Source: JAZLFH01 sp045615705
GTDB taxonomy: Bacteria; Bacillota; Clostridia; UMGS1883
NCBI GenBank assembly: GCA_045615705.1
Contig: JAZLFH010000063.1
Span: 1-9,613 of the forward strand
Direction: 5' to 3'
DNA: 9,613 nt
Part shown: positions 1-7,303 of the stretch, one piece after another
How positions within the stretch are numbered: the stretch's first letter is position 1
How the letters are laid out: each line of letters starts with the position of its first letter
Made by a program: the position numbers and the translations under genes
The notes under the pieces: model-generated
Databases searched by the model: none
Told to the model about the DNA's origin: nothing
Seen by the model: the letters and a program-made list of their open reading frames with translations, nothing else

Positions 1-945
1 AAACACCTTCGGCAATTTATCCGGAGAAACACCACCCATATAAAAGACATTTTTCTTATCATTTAAGAGTTTGTCCTGCTTATCAGTGAGTTCTGCTCGG
101 CTGTATATTTGAAGAATGATTCTTGTCTGTTCTTTATTAACTGTCTTTAATGCCTCTGCAAGTTTTGAAAGTGTCTTCCACCTATTACAGTATAACTGAC
201 CGGCATAAACGATTTTAATTGGGTCATGCAAATCTTTGTGAACATTTTTCTCATCAAAATTTCCGCATTTTGCAATTGTTTTAGTAGGTATGTTAAGAAG
301 TTTATTGTATTCATCTGCTTGTTTTTTCGAATGAGTGTAATACAGTTTATAATTCTTCGCAACTTTTCTGAACCATCGCCTGAGATTGAGTCTCCGAAGC
401 CAAAATGTAGGGGAAAAACTGATGTGTCTCAGCGAATATTCATCGTCTCCGGTAAATGCCACAAACGGTGCATCCGTCATTTTCATTATTATACTTTCAA
501 GCCTAAGAAGTTTAACCGTTGCAAGCCTTTGTGTAAATACTATGTCGGGATTAAAATCATCTATAAACTTTTTTAAAGCTTTTTTATCGTATCTTCCGAA
601 CAGCCAAATGAGATCTCTGATTGCTCTTACAGGTTCCGATGCTAACGATTTCATTTTGGAATAAAATCCTTTTAGTTCCTCTCCCTCGGATTTAACGGAA
701 GAATCATATTCAGGATAATCATCATAGTAGATAGGAATTCCGGCTACTCCTTTAAAAATACTTTTCGCCATCATTGAATCGCTTATTTGAAAGTATTTTT
801 TACAACATTTGTTTTCGGGCAATTCCGGGCTGCAATATATGTTTGCAAACTCCACATTTTTCATGCCAAAAAACCAATTCGTAACATTATTGTTTCCGTG
901 TAATCGGTCATTCCACTCTTCATTTAAAATTAATAGTATTTTCAA
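1..945 (-). CDS. GT-B glycosyltransferase, 3' end cut by window edge
   Basis: The frame is open from codon 1 to the left edge (315 codons, no stop), so the C-terminal part is missing. It is likely a cytoplasmic or membrane-associated enzyme that adds one sugar to a lipid-linked polysaccharide repeat unit. The N-terminus reads MKILLILNEEWND, a beta-strand opening typical of GT-B enzymes. A GDDEYS motif lies near residues 166-171. The second Rossmann domain begins near residue 243 with IKIVYAGQLYCNRWKTL, followed by an IILQIYS strand and YMGGVSPDKLPKVF, as in GT4-like families. I chose TTG at 943-945 because AGGGTGGG (954-961) sits 8 nt upstream; an in-frame GTG at 949-951 is only 2 nt from it. 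The gene follows the GT2 stop by 17 bp, so the two are probably co-transcribed. GT-B fold is fairly sure; donor and acceptor are unknown. Confidence 0.8.
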   Translation of the reverse strand, partial: MKILLILNEEWNDRLHGNNNVTNWFFGMKNVEFANIYCSPELPENKCCKKYFQISDSMMAKSIFKGVAGIPIYYDDYPEYDSSVKSEGEELKGFYSKMKSLASEPVRAIRDLIWLFGRYDKKALKKFIDDFNPDIVFTQRLATVKLLRLESIIMKMTDAPFVAFTGDDEYSLRHISFSPTFWLRRLNLRRWFRKVAKNYKLYYTHSKKQADEYNKLLNIPTKTIAKCGNFDEKNVHKDLHDPIKIVYAGQLYCNRWKTLSKLAEALKTVNKEQTRIILQIYSRAELTDKQDKLLNDKKNVFYMGGVSPDKLPKVF

Positions 946-953
946 TGACACTG

Positions 954-961
954 CCCACCCT
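954..961 (-). promoter_or_regulatory. Shine-Dalgarno site deciding a TTG start
   Basis: On the minus strand this reads AGGGTGGG, lying between the GT2 stop (963-965) and the next gene. Its 8-nt distance to TTG at 943-945 is ideal. The alternative GTG at 949-951 lies only 2 nt from it, which is too close. Confidence 0.5.
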
Positions 962-962
962 A

Positions 963-1910
963 TCAACGCAAATGCAATAAAAGTATTGCACGAGTAACAA
1001 GGTTCGGCGATATTGCAAAAATCAAATATCTGAGTCTGTGCATTATTGGAACATTCTTGTCTTTTTTTATGAGATTTCTTTCGCTGTAAAACAAATCAAG
1101 GACTCTTTGTCTGTCATCTTTATTAGTGTCCTCTTTAATAAATGCTATATACCAAAGCATTAACACCAAGCAATACCTGTCGTGAGTTGCCCTTAAAAGA
1201 TCTTCGTCTTTTTTTTCTTCAAAAAACTTTATTCTTTCGTTATAAACCGTAATAAAATCTGTCTTTTTATTTTTTTTGTTATTTCTCATTATACCGCCAA
1301 AGGAAAAATAACGGTAGTACAGATACTCCCAAAGGATACACACTTTTTTTGCATTATACGCAAATCTGTAATATGTAGCATCATCTTCATGAATTAAGCC
1401 TTCCGGAAATTCTACTGCATCTGCGATTTCTCTTTTGAAAAGTTTTGAACATGCACTTACTTTATAATCAAAATTCTTTATTGCCTCATTTGGTGTAATA
1501 ACAAGTGGTTCTTTGCTTTTATCAGGCTTAAATTTGCGATCTGTACCTTCGTCCATAAGTGCTTGTACAATATCTGCATCATATTTTTTTGCTGTCAAAA
1601 GTGTTCTTTCAACAAAAGTTTCTTTTAAGAAGTCATCGCTGTCTAAAAAAGTAACCCAATCTCCTTGTGCAATCTTCATACCGGCATTTCTTGCACTTGA
1701 AAGTCCGCCGTTTTCTTTATGAATAACTCTTACTCTGTCATCATGTGCATACTCATCACATATTTTGCCGCTACTGTCGGTAGAGCCGTCATCGACAAGT
1801 ATTACATCAATATTCTTATATGTTTGATTTAATACGCTGTCTATACAAAGATTTAAGTACTTTTCATAATTATAGACAGGGATTATTACCGTAACGATTT
1901 CGTCTTTCAA
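963..1910 (-). CDS. Family 2 glycosyltransferase (GT-A fold)
   Basis: A 315-residue inverting glycosyltransferase predicted to transfer a nucleotide-sugar-derived residue onto the growing glycan on the cytoplasmic membrane face. Family signatures run in order: VTVIIPVYNYEKYL at residues 6-19, VDDGSTD at 39-45 (nucleotide binding), ENGGLSSARNAGM at 66-78, the metal-binding DSDD at 90-93 after FL, and HEDD at 174-177, the likely catalytic-base region. The C-terminal 60 residues are hydrophobic and basic (IAFIKE; YLIFAISPNLV) and may sit on the membrane. The start is TTG: AAGGAG at 1919-1924 lies 8 nt upstream and overlaps the stop codon of the preceding GT4 gene, suggesting translational coupling. 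It resembles EpsJ/WbbD-type enzymes of polysaccharide clusters; the sugar cannot be named from sequence. Confidence 0.92.
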   Translation of the reverse strand: MKDEIVTVIIPVYNYEKYLNLCIDSVLNQTYKNIDVILVDDGSTDSSGKICDEYAHDDRVRVIHKENGGLSSARNAGMKIAQGDWVTFLDSDDFLKETFVERTLLTAKKYDADIVQALMDEGTDRKFKPDKSKEPLVITPNEAIKNFDYKVSACSKLFKREIADAVEFPEGLIHEDDATYYRFAYNAKKVCILWEYLYYRYFSFGGIMRNNKKNKKTDFITVYNERIKFFEEKKDEDLLRATHDRYCLVLMLWYIAFIKEDTNKDDRQRVLDLFYSERNLIKKDKNVPIMHRLRYLIFAISPNLVTRAILLLHLR

Positions 1911-1922
1911 AACAAGGACTCC

Positions 1923-3032
1923 TTAAATTAAAGACATAGCCTTTAAAATATTATGATTTACTTTTCTCACATCGTAGCGTTCAAGACAAAGTTGATATGA
2001 CTTCTCACCCATCTCTTCACGAAGTTTTTCGTCTTGTGCCAAAACCAAAATCTTATCGGCAAGTGCCTGTGCACTTTTTACTTCGACAATATAACCGTTC
2101 TCGCCGTCTATAACAGTTTCACTGCAACCGGGTGCATTTGTTGTAACTATGGGTCTTGCCATTGCTTCTGCCTCTAATATTGCTCTACCCTTTCCCTCGT
2201 GATATGACGGGAGCGTAAAAATTGAGCATTTTTCGATGTAAGGTCTTACATCATAAGCATATCCGTAATACTCGACGATACCTTCATTAACAATCCGGTC
2301 AAGTTCTTCTTTTGAAAGAGCTTCTGCATTTTCATCGAGTGGTCCCAAAAGCATAAATCTGACTTCCGGATGGTCTTTTTTTACTATTTTTGCGGCTTCT
2401 ATGTATTCTCTTATTCCCTTGCTCCAAACAAGACGAGCAAGCATTAAGACTACCGGTTCTTTCGGAAGCGACACTCTTTTAAACTCTTCCATATTTACTC
2501 CGGAACCTTCAACATAGATTAAATTTTCTCTCTTTACCATTTTCCAATCCAGAAGGCGTTTTTCATCACTGTGGCACATTTCGAACACCTTTTCACATTT
2601 GGGAAGAACTCTTCTGTATAAGAATTTCAAAATCACTCTTAAAACAGCATTCTTAATTCCTTTTGAAAAAAATGCCATTTGCATTCCGTTGTGAAATACA
2701 TATACGTGCTTTATTCCGCATCTAATGGCAGCTATTCCTCCATAAGCCAAGGGCTTTGCCATATACAAAAAACAAATGTCGGGTTTTTCTCGTTTGAACA
2801 TTTTTTCATATTCACGAATCATTTTTAAATCCTGAAATATGTTCGTTCCGGTTCTTTTTCCCGAAACTTGTACATAAGATGCACCGAGTTCACTTATCAT
2901 TTCTTGCATTTCTTCGAGCGGCTCAATGGAAACGCAGACCACTTCATGTCCAAGTTTGACCCAATCTTTAATTAGTTCACCTCTTAAATTGACAAGAGAA
3001 CGCCCATGTGATGCAACAATGGCGATTTTCAC
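1923..3032 (-). CDS. Family 4 glycosyltransferase (GT-B fold)
   Basis: A 369-residue retaining GT-B enzyme of complete length. The N-terminal domain opens MKIAIVASHGRSLVNLRGEL, with a glycine-rich phosphate loop and acceptor-side residues. The C-terminal donor domain begins near residue 192 (VVLMLARLVWSKG), where R200 and K205 fit the conserved Arg/Lys that contact the donor diphosphate. An EX7E motif is present at E279 and E287 (HEGKGRAILEAEAMARP), followed by NAPGCSETVIDGENGYIV. Members of this type include PglA-like and capsule GT4 enzymes that add the second sugar to an undecaprenyl-diphosphate-linked monosaccharide. Its position directly after the initiating sugar transferase fits that role, though this is inference. 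The start is GTG, with AGGGAGTG (3041-3048) 8 nt upstream. Its TAA stop overlaps the ribosome binding site of the GT2 gene. Confidence 0.93.
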   Translation of the reverse strand: MKIAIVASHGRSLVNLRGELIKDWVKLGHEVVCVSIEPLEEMQEMISELGASYVQVSGKRTGTNIFQDLKMIREYEKMFKREKPDICFLYMAKPLAYGGIAAIRCGIKHVYVFHNGMQMAFFSKGIKNAVLRVILKFLYRRVLPKCEKVFEMCHSDEKRLLDWKMVKRENLIYVEGSGVNMEEFKRVSLPKEPVVLMLARLVWSKGIREYIEAAKIVKKDHPEVRFMLLGPLDENAEALSKEELDRIVNEGIVEYYGYAYDVRPYIEKCSIFTLPSYHEGKGRAILEAEAMARPIVTTNAPGCSETVIDGENGYIVEVKSAQALADKILVLAQDEKLREEMGEKSYQLCLERYDVRKVNHNILKAMSLI

Positions 3033-3105
3033 GAATACTTCACTCCCTATACGAAATAATATAACATATCTTTACACCTTTTTCAATAATAAATCCGATA
3101 TAAAA

Positions 3106-3125
3106 GTAGATTTATGTAGATTTAT
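3106..3125. repeat. Perfect 10-bp tandem duplication at sugar transferase 3' end
   Basis: GTAGATTTAT occurs twice in a row (3106-3115 and 3116-3125). The second copy contains the TAA stop codon of the sugar transferase gene (3122-3124 on the plus strand). It looks like a simple slippage duplication in the 89-bp gap before the GT4 gene. An imperfect AT-rich dyad (ATAAATC 3089-3095 / GATTTAT 3109-3115) overlaps it but has no adjacent T-run, so it is not a terminator. Confidence 0.6.
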
Positions 3126-3742
3126 TCTGCTTTTACATTACTTCTTTCTTCATACAGTGCATGACGAACATATTCACCATAGTCGGAGTTGTATCTGCTG
3201 AAAAGAGCCTTGAAAACTGCAAAGAACACCTTTAAATCTGTAACAAATGAAATGTTTTTCGCATAATAAACTTCATGCTTAAATTGCTCATCCCAAGTCG
3301 GCTGAATACTGTTAAAAAGAACATCCGGAGGAATCAATCCGCTACGAACTTCAAATCTTAGGTTTTCTTCTCCGATATAATAGTCATTGTAAACAGGTGG
3401 AAGTGGTCTTGGTCCTATTATCGACATATTTCCTCTAATAATATTAAGCAATTGAGGAAGTTCGTCAAGAGAAGTTGATCTTAATATTCTTCCAAACTTT
3501 GTCTGCCGCATCTCATCCGGCAATAATTCACCATTTTCATCTCGTTTGTCTGTCATGGTTCGAAATTTTATAATTTGAAAAACATTTTTGTCCTTGCCAG
3601 ACCTATTTTGTCGGAAAAAAATCGGAGAACCTAAATTGAATTTGACTAGCACGCATAAAATCAAAAAAAGCGGGCTTGTCAACAAAAACAATATTGTCGA
3701 CAGAAGTGCATCAAGTGTGCGTTTTATGTATTTGTTATACAC
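3122..3742 (-). CDS. Initiating sugar transferase (PglC-like phosphoglycosyl transferase)
   Basis: A 206-residue monotopic membrane phosphoglycosyl transferase (bacterial sugar transferase family, PF02397) of the short PglC type. It would move a sugar-1-phosphate from a UDP-sugar to undecaprenyl phosphate, starting the repeat unit. Residues 12-34 form one hydrophobic segment with a helix-breaking Ser-Pro at 23-24, the re-entrant hairpin of this family. FFRQNRSGKDKNVFQIIKFRTM (42-63) is the family core. SLDELPQL contains the catalytic Asp93-Glu94, followed by the IIGPRPL motif. The usual GxxQVxG-type stretch is replaced by GLIPPDVLFNSIQPTWDEQF. The open frame extends upstream to 3868, but GTG at 3740-3742 has GGAGG 7 nt upstream, and the extension has no ribosome site and no family-like sequence. 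It is the first gene of the polysaccharide operon. Confidence 0.95.
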   Translation of the reverse strand: MYNKYIKRTLDALLSTILFLLTSPLFLILCVLVKFNLGSPIFFRQNRSGKDKNVFQIIKFRTMTDKRDENGELLPDEMRQTKFGRILRSTSLDELPQLLNIIRGNMSIIGPRPLPPVYNDYYIGEENLRFEVRSGLIPPDVLFNSIQPTWDEQFKHEVYYAKNISFVTDLKVFFAVFKALFSRYNSDYGEYVRHALYEERSNVKAE

Positions 3743-3749
3743 TGCAATA

Positions 3750-3754
3750 CCTCC
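3750..3754 (-). promoter_or_regulatory. Shine-Dalgarno site deciding the GTG start of the sugar transferase
   Basis: GGAGG on the minus strand, 7 nt before GTG at 3740-3742. It rules out the longer frame that would begin at ATG 3868, which has no purine-rich site upstream. Confidence 0.75.
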
Positions 3755-3833
3755 GTTTATATATTTATCACCACAAGTAATACGGTATGTCGAAAATTTG
3801 TCGCACCATTTTTTTAACACGAGATGCTGCAAA

Positions 3834-3861
3834 TTTATAATTTTCTTATAGTTATTCACAA
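3834..3861 (-). promoter_or_regulatory. Candidate promoter of the polysaccharide operon
   Basis: On the minus strand a -35 of TTGTGA (3856-3861), a 16-bp spacer and a -10 of TATAAA (3834-3839) lie in the 220-bp gap between the GH88 gene and the sugar transferase. This would give a leader of about 85 nt. Just upstream is a small dyad AACT-TAT-AGTT (3873-3883), and the sequence AACTATAAG occurs twice, 30 bp apart (3845-3853 and 3875-3883), possibly an operator. No terminator is visible between the GH88 gene and this point, so read-through is also possible. The rest of the gap shows only AT-rich sequence and a weak AAATTTG/CAAATTT dyad (3794-3836). Confidence 0.4.
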
Positions 3862-3962
3862 TACACATTTATAACTTATAGTTTATCACAGCACATCCTG
3901 TTTGTCTATAATTTGTTAATATTTTTTTCGGAAATGATTTCATATTATTCCTTAAAATATTA

Positions 3963-5597
3963 TCAATATTTCTCCGGCGAACAAAAACGGTCGGTCAGTT
4001 GTGCAAAATAGTAATCTCCGTAAATTAGAGAAACATCTATGTTTTGATTTTGAGGTTTATTTCCCGTGGCGTGATTTATAAGACCTTGCTTGTTCGGTTC
4101 ATCAGCCGAACTGTAATTTGCATAAAGTACACACAGAATTTTATATGCGGTATCTTTATAAAATTCATCTCCGGTGGAATCAAAAATATCCAAAAGCCCG
4201 CACGCTGTAATTGATGCAGCCGAAGTATCTCTTGGCTCCGAATTGTTTGATTTAAACACAAAGTCCCAATGCGGAATTAAATCGTCATCACTCATTATAA
4301 GATATGTATCCGCAAGGTCTTTTGCCGCTTGAAGATATTTCTCATCGTTTGTATATTTATAAGCTTGTGCCATACCGTTTATTACCCATGCATGACCTCT
4401 GCTCCAGCACGAAGTATCATACGCACCTTGATACTGTTGCTGATACAACGGATTGCCGTCCGAGTCAAACACAAATGTATGTGTAGTTGTAAAATCATCT
4501 CTCACAAGATATTTTAGCGTAAGGTCTGCTTGTGATACCGCCTTATCGTAATATTTTTTATCTCCGGTAAGTTCTGACGCTGTAAAAAGTATAGGTATAT
4601 TGCACATGGAATCACATATCATACGATACCTGTTATTGCGTCCGAAAGCATCGTTTGGGCCTCCCCAATTATTCCATCCTCGTATATATCCCTTATCTGT
4701 GAATCTTTTCATCAAAACATTTGCCGCGTCAATAACAACCTTTTTTGATTCTTCCGTTTTGTTTAAAATATAATCTTGATAGTACGAAAGCATAAATGTA
4801 AATCCAAGATCATGATGATAAAATTCAGGATCGTTATAGAGGTAGTCCGTAAGCATTGGGAAAACCTCTTTCGCATACTCAATATACTTTTTATCTCTGC
4901 TCCAATCATAACAAAGATAATTAAGTCCTGTGTAAAATCCCGCTACCCATCCGGGATTGTCCATAAGTTTATATTTGCCGCCTCTGTTGGTGCCATGCGG
5001 AACTTTTCCGCCGTATCCCGATGAATTTTCAGCAGTTTTTTTGAGGACAAACTTTTTTATTTCTTTAAGCATATCTGTGTTTACATCCCACTTTGTAGGT
5101 GAGATTCTTTTGCTTATTATAACTCTGTTTTTTTCGTAATCGTACCTTTCTTCCGCTCCTAAAACTTTTGAAATGGTTTTTGACGGTATCATAACAGTGT
5201 CATTTGAAATTTTTGGTTTCTCCTGATTGAAAAGTTCCTCACCGTTTACCGTTATTGTTTCCTTATCAAAGTAAATTTCAATATTTGTGTCATTTGTTTT
5301 AACATAAACAATTCTGTCGGACTCGTTACAATTTACGGTTGCTCCCAAATTTTCACACAATAAATTAAGCGGAACAAATACAACGCCGTTCTCATTGATA
5401 TACGGTGGTTCCGTCTTTACATCACTTAAATTTATATTTGCGGTATCCGAAGATATATTAAAAATCATCTTTGTAACACTTGGATAAACATTTTTATCCT
5501 GCAAGTACTTTGCAGGTTGAAAGTTGTTTGACGAACACCCTGCAAACAAAGAAAGCAACAAACATATTGCAAGCAAAAAAGACAGCGTTTTTTTCAC
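3963..5597 (-). CDS. GH88 unsaturated uronyl hydrolase lipoprotein with N-terminal CuAO-N-like domain
   Basis: A 544-residue surface lipoprotein predicted to hydrolyse the terminal 4,5-unsaturated uronic acid from oligosaccharides made by polysaccharide lyases. Residues 1-21 are a lipoprotein signal (lipobox LFAGC, Cys21). Residues about 62-163 match the copper amine oxidase N-domain repeat in two halves (PPYINENGVVFVPLNLL...LGATVN and KPKISNDTVMIPSKTI...LGAEERYDYE); this module is structural and common in clostridial surface proteins. Residues about 171-538 are GH88: HHDLGF gives Asp263 and RMICDSMCNIPILF gives Asp329, matching the two catalytic aspartates (88 and 149) of Bacillus UGL. CWSRGHAWVINGMAQAY and RDTSAASITACGLLDI are further core motifs. 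The start is GTG at 5595-5597 with AGAAGGGG (5607-5614) 9 nt upstream; the longer frame to 5699 has no ribosome site. It has its own promoter. GH105 is a less likely alternative. Confidence 0.92.
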   Translation of the reverse strand: MKKTLSFLLAICLLLSLFAGCSSNNFQPAKYLQDKNVYPSVTKMIFNISSDTANINLSDVKTEPPYINENGVVFVPLNLLCENLGATVNCNESDRIVYVKTNDTNIEIYFDKETITVNGEELFNQEKPKISNDTVMIPSKTISKVLGAEERYDYEKNRVIISKRISPTKWDVNTDMLKEIKKFVLKKTAENSSGYGGKVPHGTNRGGKYKLMDNPGWVAGFYTGLNYLCYDWSRDKKYIEYAKEVFPMLTDYLYNDPEFYHHDLGFTFMLSYYQDYILNKTEESKKVVIDAANVLMKRFTDKGYIRGWNNWGGPNDAFGRNNRYRMICDSMCNIPILFTASELTGDKKYYDKAVSQADLTLKYLVRDDFTTTHTFVFDSDGNPLYQQQYQGAYDTSCWSRGHAWVINGMAQAYKYTNDEKYLQAAKDLADTYLIMSDDDLIPHWDFVFKSNNSEPRDTSAASITACGLLDIFDSTGDEFYKDTAYKILCVLYANYSSADEPNKQGLINHATGNKPQNQNIDVSLIYGDYYFAQLTDRFCSPEKY

Positions 5598-5606
5598 GAT
5601 ATATTT

Positions 5607-5614
5607 CCCCTTCT
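5607..5614 (-). promoter_or_regulatory. Shine-Dalgarno site deciding the GTG start of the GH88 lipoprotein
   Basis: AGAAGGGG on the minus strand, 9 nt upstream of GTG 5595-5597. The protein from that start begins directly with a textbook lipoprotein signal (MKKTLSFLL), which confirms the choice. Confidence 0.75.
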
Positions 5615-5635
5615 GTTGAAAAAATTTACAATAAT

Positions 5636-5664
5636 ATAATATCACATCTTTTTTATTTGTACAA
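5636..5664 (-). promoter_or_regulatory. Sigma-A-type promoter of the GH88 lipoprotein gene
   Basis: On the minus strand: -35 TTGTAC (5659-5664), 17-bp spacer, -10 TATTAT (5636-5641). Predicted transcription begins near 5629, giving a leader of about 32 nt that contains the ribosome binding site. The preceding gene ends in a strong terminator, so the GH88 gene is probably transcribed independently. Confidence 0.55.
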
Positions 5665-5741
5665 TAACCCGCAAACAGTATAAGCACCCGTATAATCAAG
5701 CAATATTTAAAGCCTTTACGCTTTTAAGTTTTTATTTCAAT

Positions 5742-5765
5742 AAAAAAGCACCAAAAGGTGCTTTT
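5742..5765 (-). terminator. Rho-independent terminator of the DUF3298 lipoprotein gene
   Basis: A perfect 9-bp stem, AAAAGCACC / GGTGCTTTT (5744-5752 and 5757-5765), with a 4-nt loop. On the minus strand it runs into six T residues. The TAA stop codon (5764-5766) overlaps the stem base, so the gene ends inside its own terminator. The remaining 5698-5743 stretch holds only a weak AAAGC/GCTTT dyad. Confidence 0.9.
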
Positions 5766-7281
5766 AATTTGAATATTTAAGTCCGTCAAAAATTTCCTGT
5801 GCATCAAAGCCATTGACTATTTGCGGCCATACATCACTTTGACAATTAAGTCTGACCGCTCTTGTGTCATTTAGCGTAGCGTCAACATATTTTTCCCCGT
5901 CTGTTCTTACCAAATGGTATCTTGTACCGTCTAAAACTGCAATTCTTGTTCCTTTTTTTTCTAAAGTTTTGCTGTCCAAAAGTTCTGCCTCTATTGTACG
6001 CTTTGATTTAAGTGTAATATCATCTTCTATGCTGTAATATTTCTGGTCGCTTTCCGGCATTCCGTCATCGCCCAAATGGTACACTCTCGTTGCTTCATAA
6101 GTGCTTAAAATATCGAACCTCGTTGAAAGCGTAAATGTCTTTACATCAGCAAAACATCTGCGTTTTAAACTATTGTTCTTTTCGAGATGTTCATAAAAAC
6201 CCGTATTTTCAAGAGCACCTACTTTAAAAGGATTTTTACTGTTTAAATCATATACCAGCAGTTTTCTGAAATCGTCCTCTTGCATGATTTCCGCATATAA
6301 GTAGTCTCCGTTTTTTGTGTGTGCAATATAGGCGTCATACGAGAAATAATATTCGCTTTCCGAAATTTCATTTCCGTTTACGCTTACAATCAATGTGTCG
6401 TATGATATTGAATCATCTGCCATTTCTTTTAAAATGTTTATTTTATCAACTTTGTTATCGTCAAAAAGGTCAAAATCTATACTTTCTTCATTGGTTATAC
6501 ACATTGCATACTCATCGGGTGTTTGAACATAATAAGAATTGAATAAATCAGGTTCATTTTTAAATAAAATCGTTGCTGTAAATGATCCGTTTTCGTAAGA
6601 AGCAATCTGATAAGGACTAAAATAAAATGTTATTCCTTGACTCGTCAAAGTCCACGCAATTTTGTCCAATCCGGAGTTAAGCGTTGTGTCAAGATTAACA
6701 AACACTACATCTTCGTACTTATTCATCAGAATTTCTTTTGTTTTTTCCGCCAAGCCTTCAGTATTTGTCAAGACATCTTCCAAAACTAATTCTTTACCTG
6801 TTTGTGTGTCAAAAACTATCCCTTTATAAAAAATATTTGAATGTGTACCGCCTGAAAAGTAATTTTCGGATTGCAAAAGGCTAACGACTTTTGTATCCGC
6901 TCTGATTACATCAACTTTCAAATCGTAAAAATACTTTTGCGTACTTTTGTTCTTCTTATATAAATTAACATATTCATCATAAGTTTTCTTTACTTTTTCA
7001 TAATTATTAGCATTATACTTTCTGAGTGAAGCCGAAAGTTCTGTTGGTTTTCTGTTCGACTCCTGCACAGGCGAAACCTCGGTGCAACTTGCACTGACAA
7101 TGATACCATCGTCATTGACCTTATTCATAAACTTAGTTTCCGTTTCGAGGTTTATCGGGTAAACTCCGTTTTCAACATTTGTTGTTTCATTTGTTGGTCT
7201 TTTTTTGTTCTTGCACCCCGACATAGAAAAGCATACGGCAAATATTATAACAACCGACAGTGCTGTTTTTATTTTTTTCAC
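5764..7281 (-). CDS. DUF4163/DUF3298 lipoprotein (RsiV/PdaC-like extracellular region)
   Basis: A 505-residue surface lipoprotein of unknown function. Residues 1-23 are a signal with lipobox SMSGC (Cys23). After a polar linker, residues about 50-150 resemble DUF4163 (FYDLKVDVIRADTKVVSLL; YFSGGTHSNIFYKGIVFD). Residues about 160-245 resemble DUF3298 (TGKELVLEDVL; GITFYFSPYQIASYENGSF). This pair forms the outer part of anti-sigma factor RsiV, which binds lysozyme, and of the deacetylase PdaC. Here there is no transmembrane anti-sigma segment, no NodB deacetylase domain and no adjacent sigma factor gene, so neither role follows. The C-terminal half (about 255-505) I do not recognise; its last 75 residues (GTRYHLVRTDGEKYVDATL; DVWPQIVNG) could be an SH3-like barrel. 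The start is GTG 7279-7281 with TAGGGGG 8 nt upstream. A ligand-sensing or envelope role is inference. Confidence 0.85.
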   Translation of the reverse strand: MKKIKTALSVVIIFAVCFSMSGCKNKKRPTNETTNVENGVYPINLETETKFMNKVNDDGIIVSASCTEVSPVQESNRKPTELSASLRKYNANNYEKVKKTYDEYVNLYKKNKSTQKYFYDLKVDVIRADTKVVSLLQSENYFSGGTHSNIFYKGIVFDTQTGKELVLEDVLTNTEGLAEKTKEILMNKYEDVVFVNLDTTLNSGLDKIAWTLTSQGITFYFSPYQIASYENGSFTATILFKNEPDLFNSYYVQTPDEYAMCITNEESIDFDLFDDNKVDKINILKEMADDSISYDTLIVSVNGNEISESEYYFSYDAYIAHTKNGDYLYAEIMQEDDFRKLLVYDLNSKNPFKVGALENTGFYEHLEKNNSLKRRCFADVKTFTLSTRFDILSTYEATRVYHLGDDGMPESDQKYYSIEDDITLKSKRTIEAELLDSKTLEKKGTRIAVLDGTRYHLVRTDGEKYVDATLNDTRAVRLNCQSDVWPQIVNGFDAQEIFDGLKYSN

Positions 7282-7303
7282 AGGCTTTACCCCCTACTTT
7301 TTC

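Noticed and set aside
226..664. Plus-strand open frames opposite the leftmost glycosyltransferase
   Set aside because: They lack ribosome sites and lie fully antisense to a well-supported coding frame; they are shadows.
3743..3868. Longer sugar transferase reading frame starting at ATG 3868
   Set aside because: No ribosome binding site precedes it, the added residues do not resemble the family, and GTG 3742 has an ideal GGAGG site and matches the family's normal length.
3955..3971. AT-only dyad AAATATT-ATC-AATATTT at the GH88 stop codon, considered as a terminator
   Set aside because: The stem has no G-C pair and no T-run follows on the minus strand.
5598..5699. Longer GH88 reading frame starting near 5699
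   Set aside because: It would place 34 residues before the lipoprotein signal, span the predicted promoter, and lacks a ribosome binding site.
5708..5735. AAAGC/GCTTT dyad followed by T-rich sequence, considered as a second terminator
   Set aside because: The stem is only 5 bp, and the T-run is on the plus strand, where no gene leads into it.
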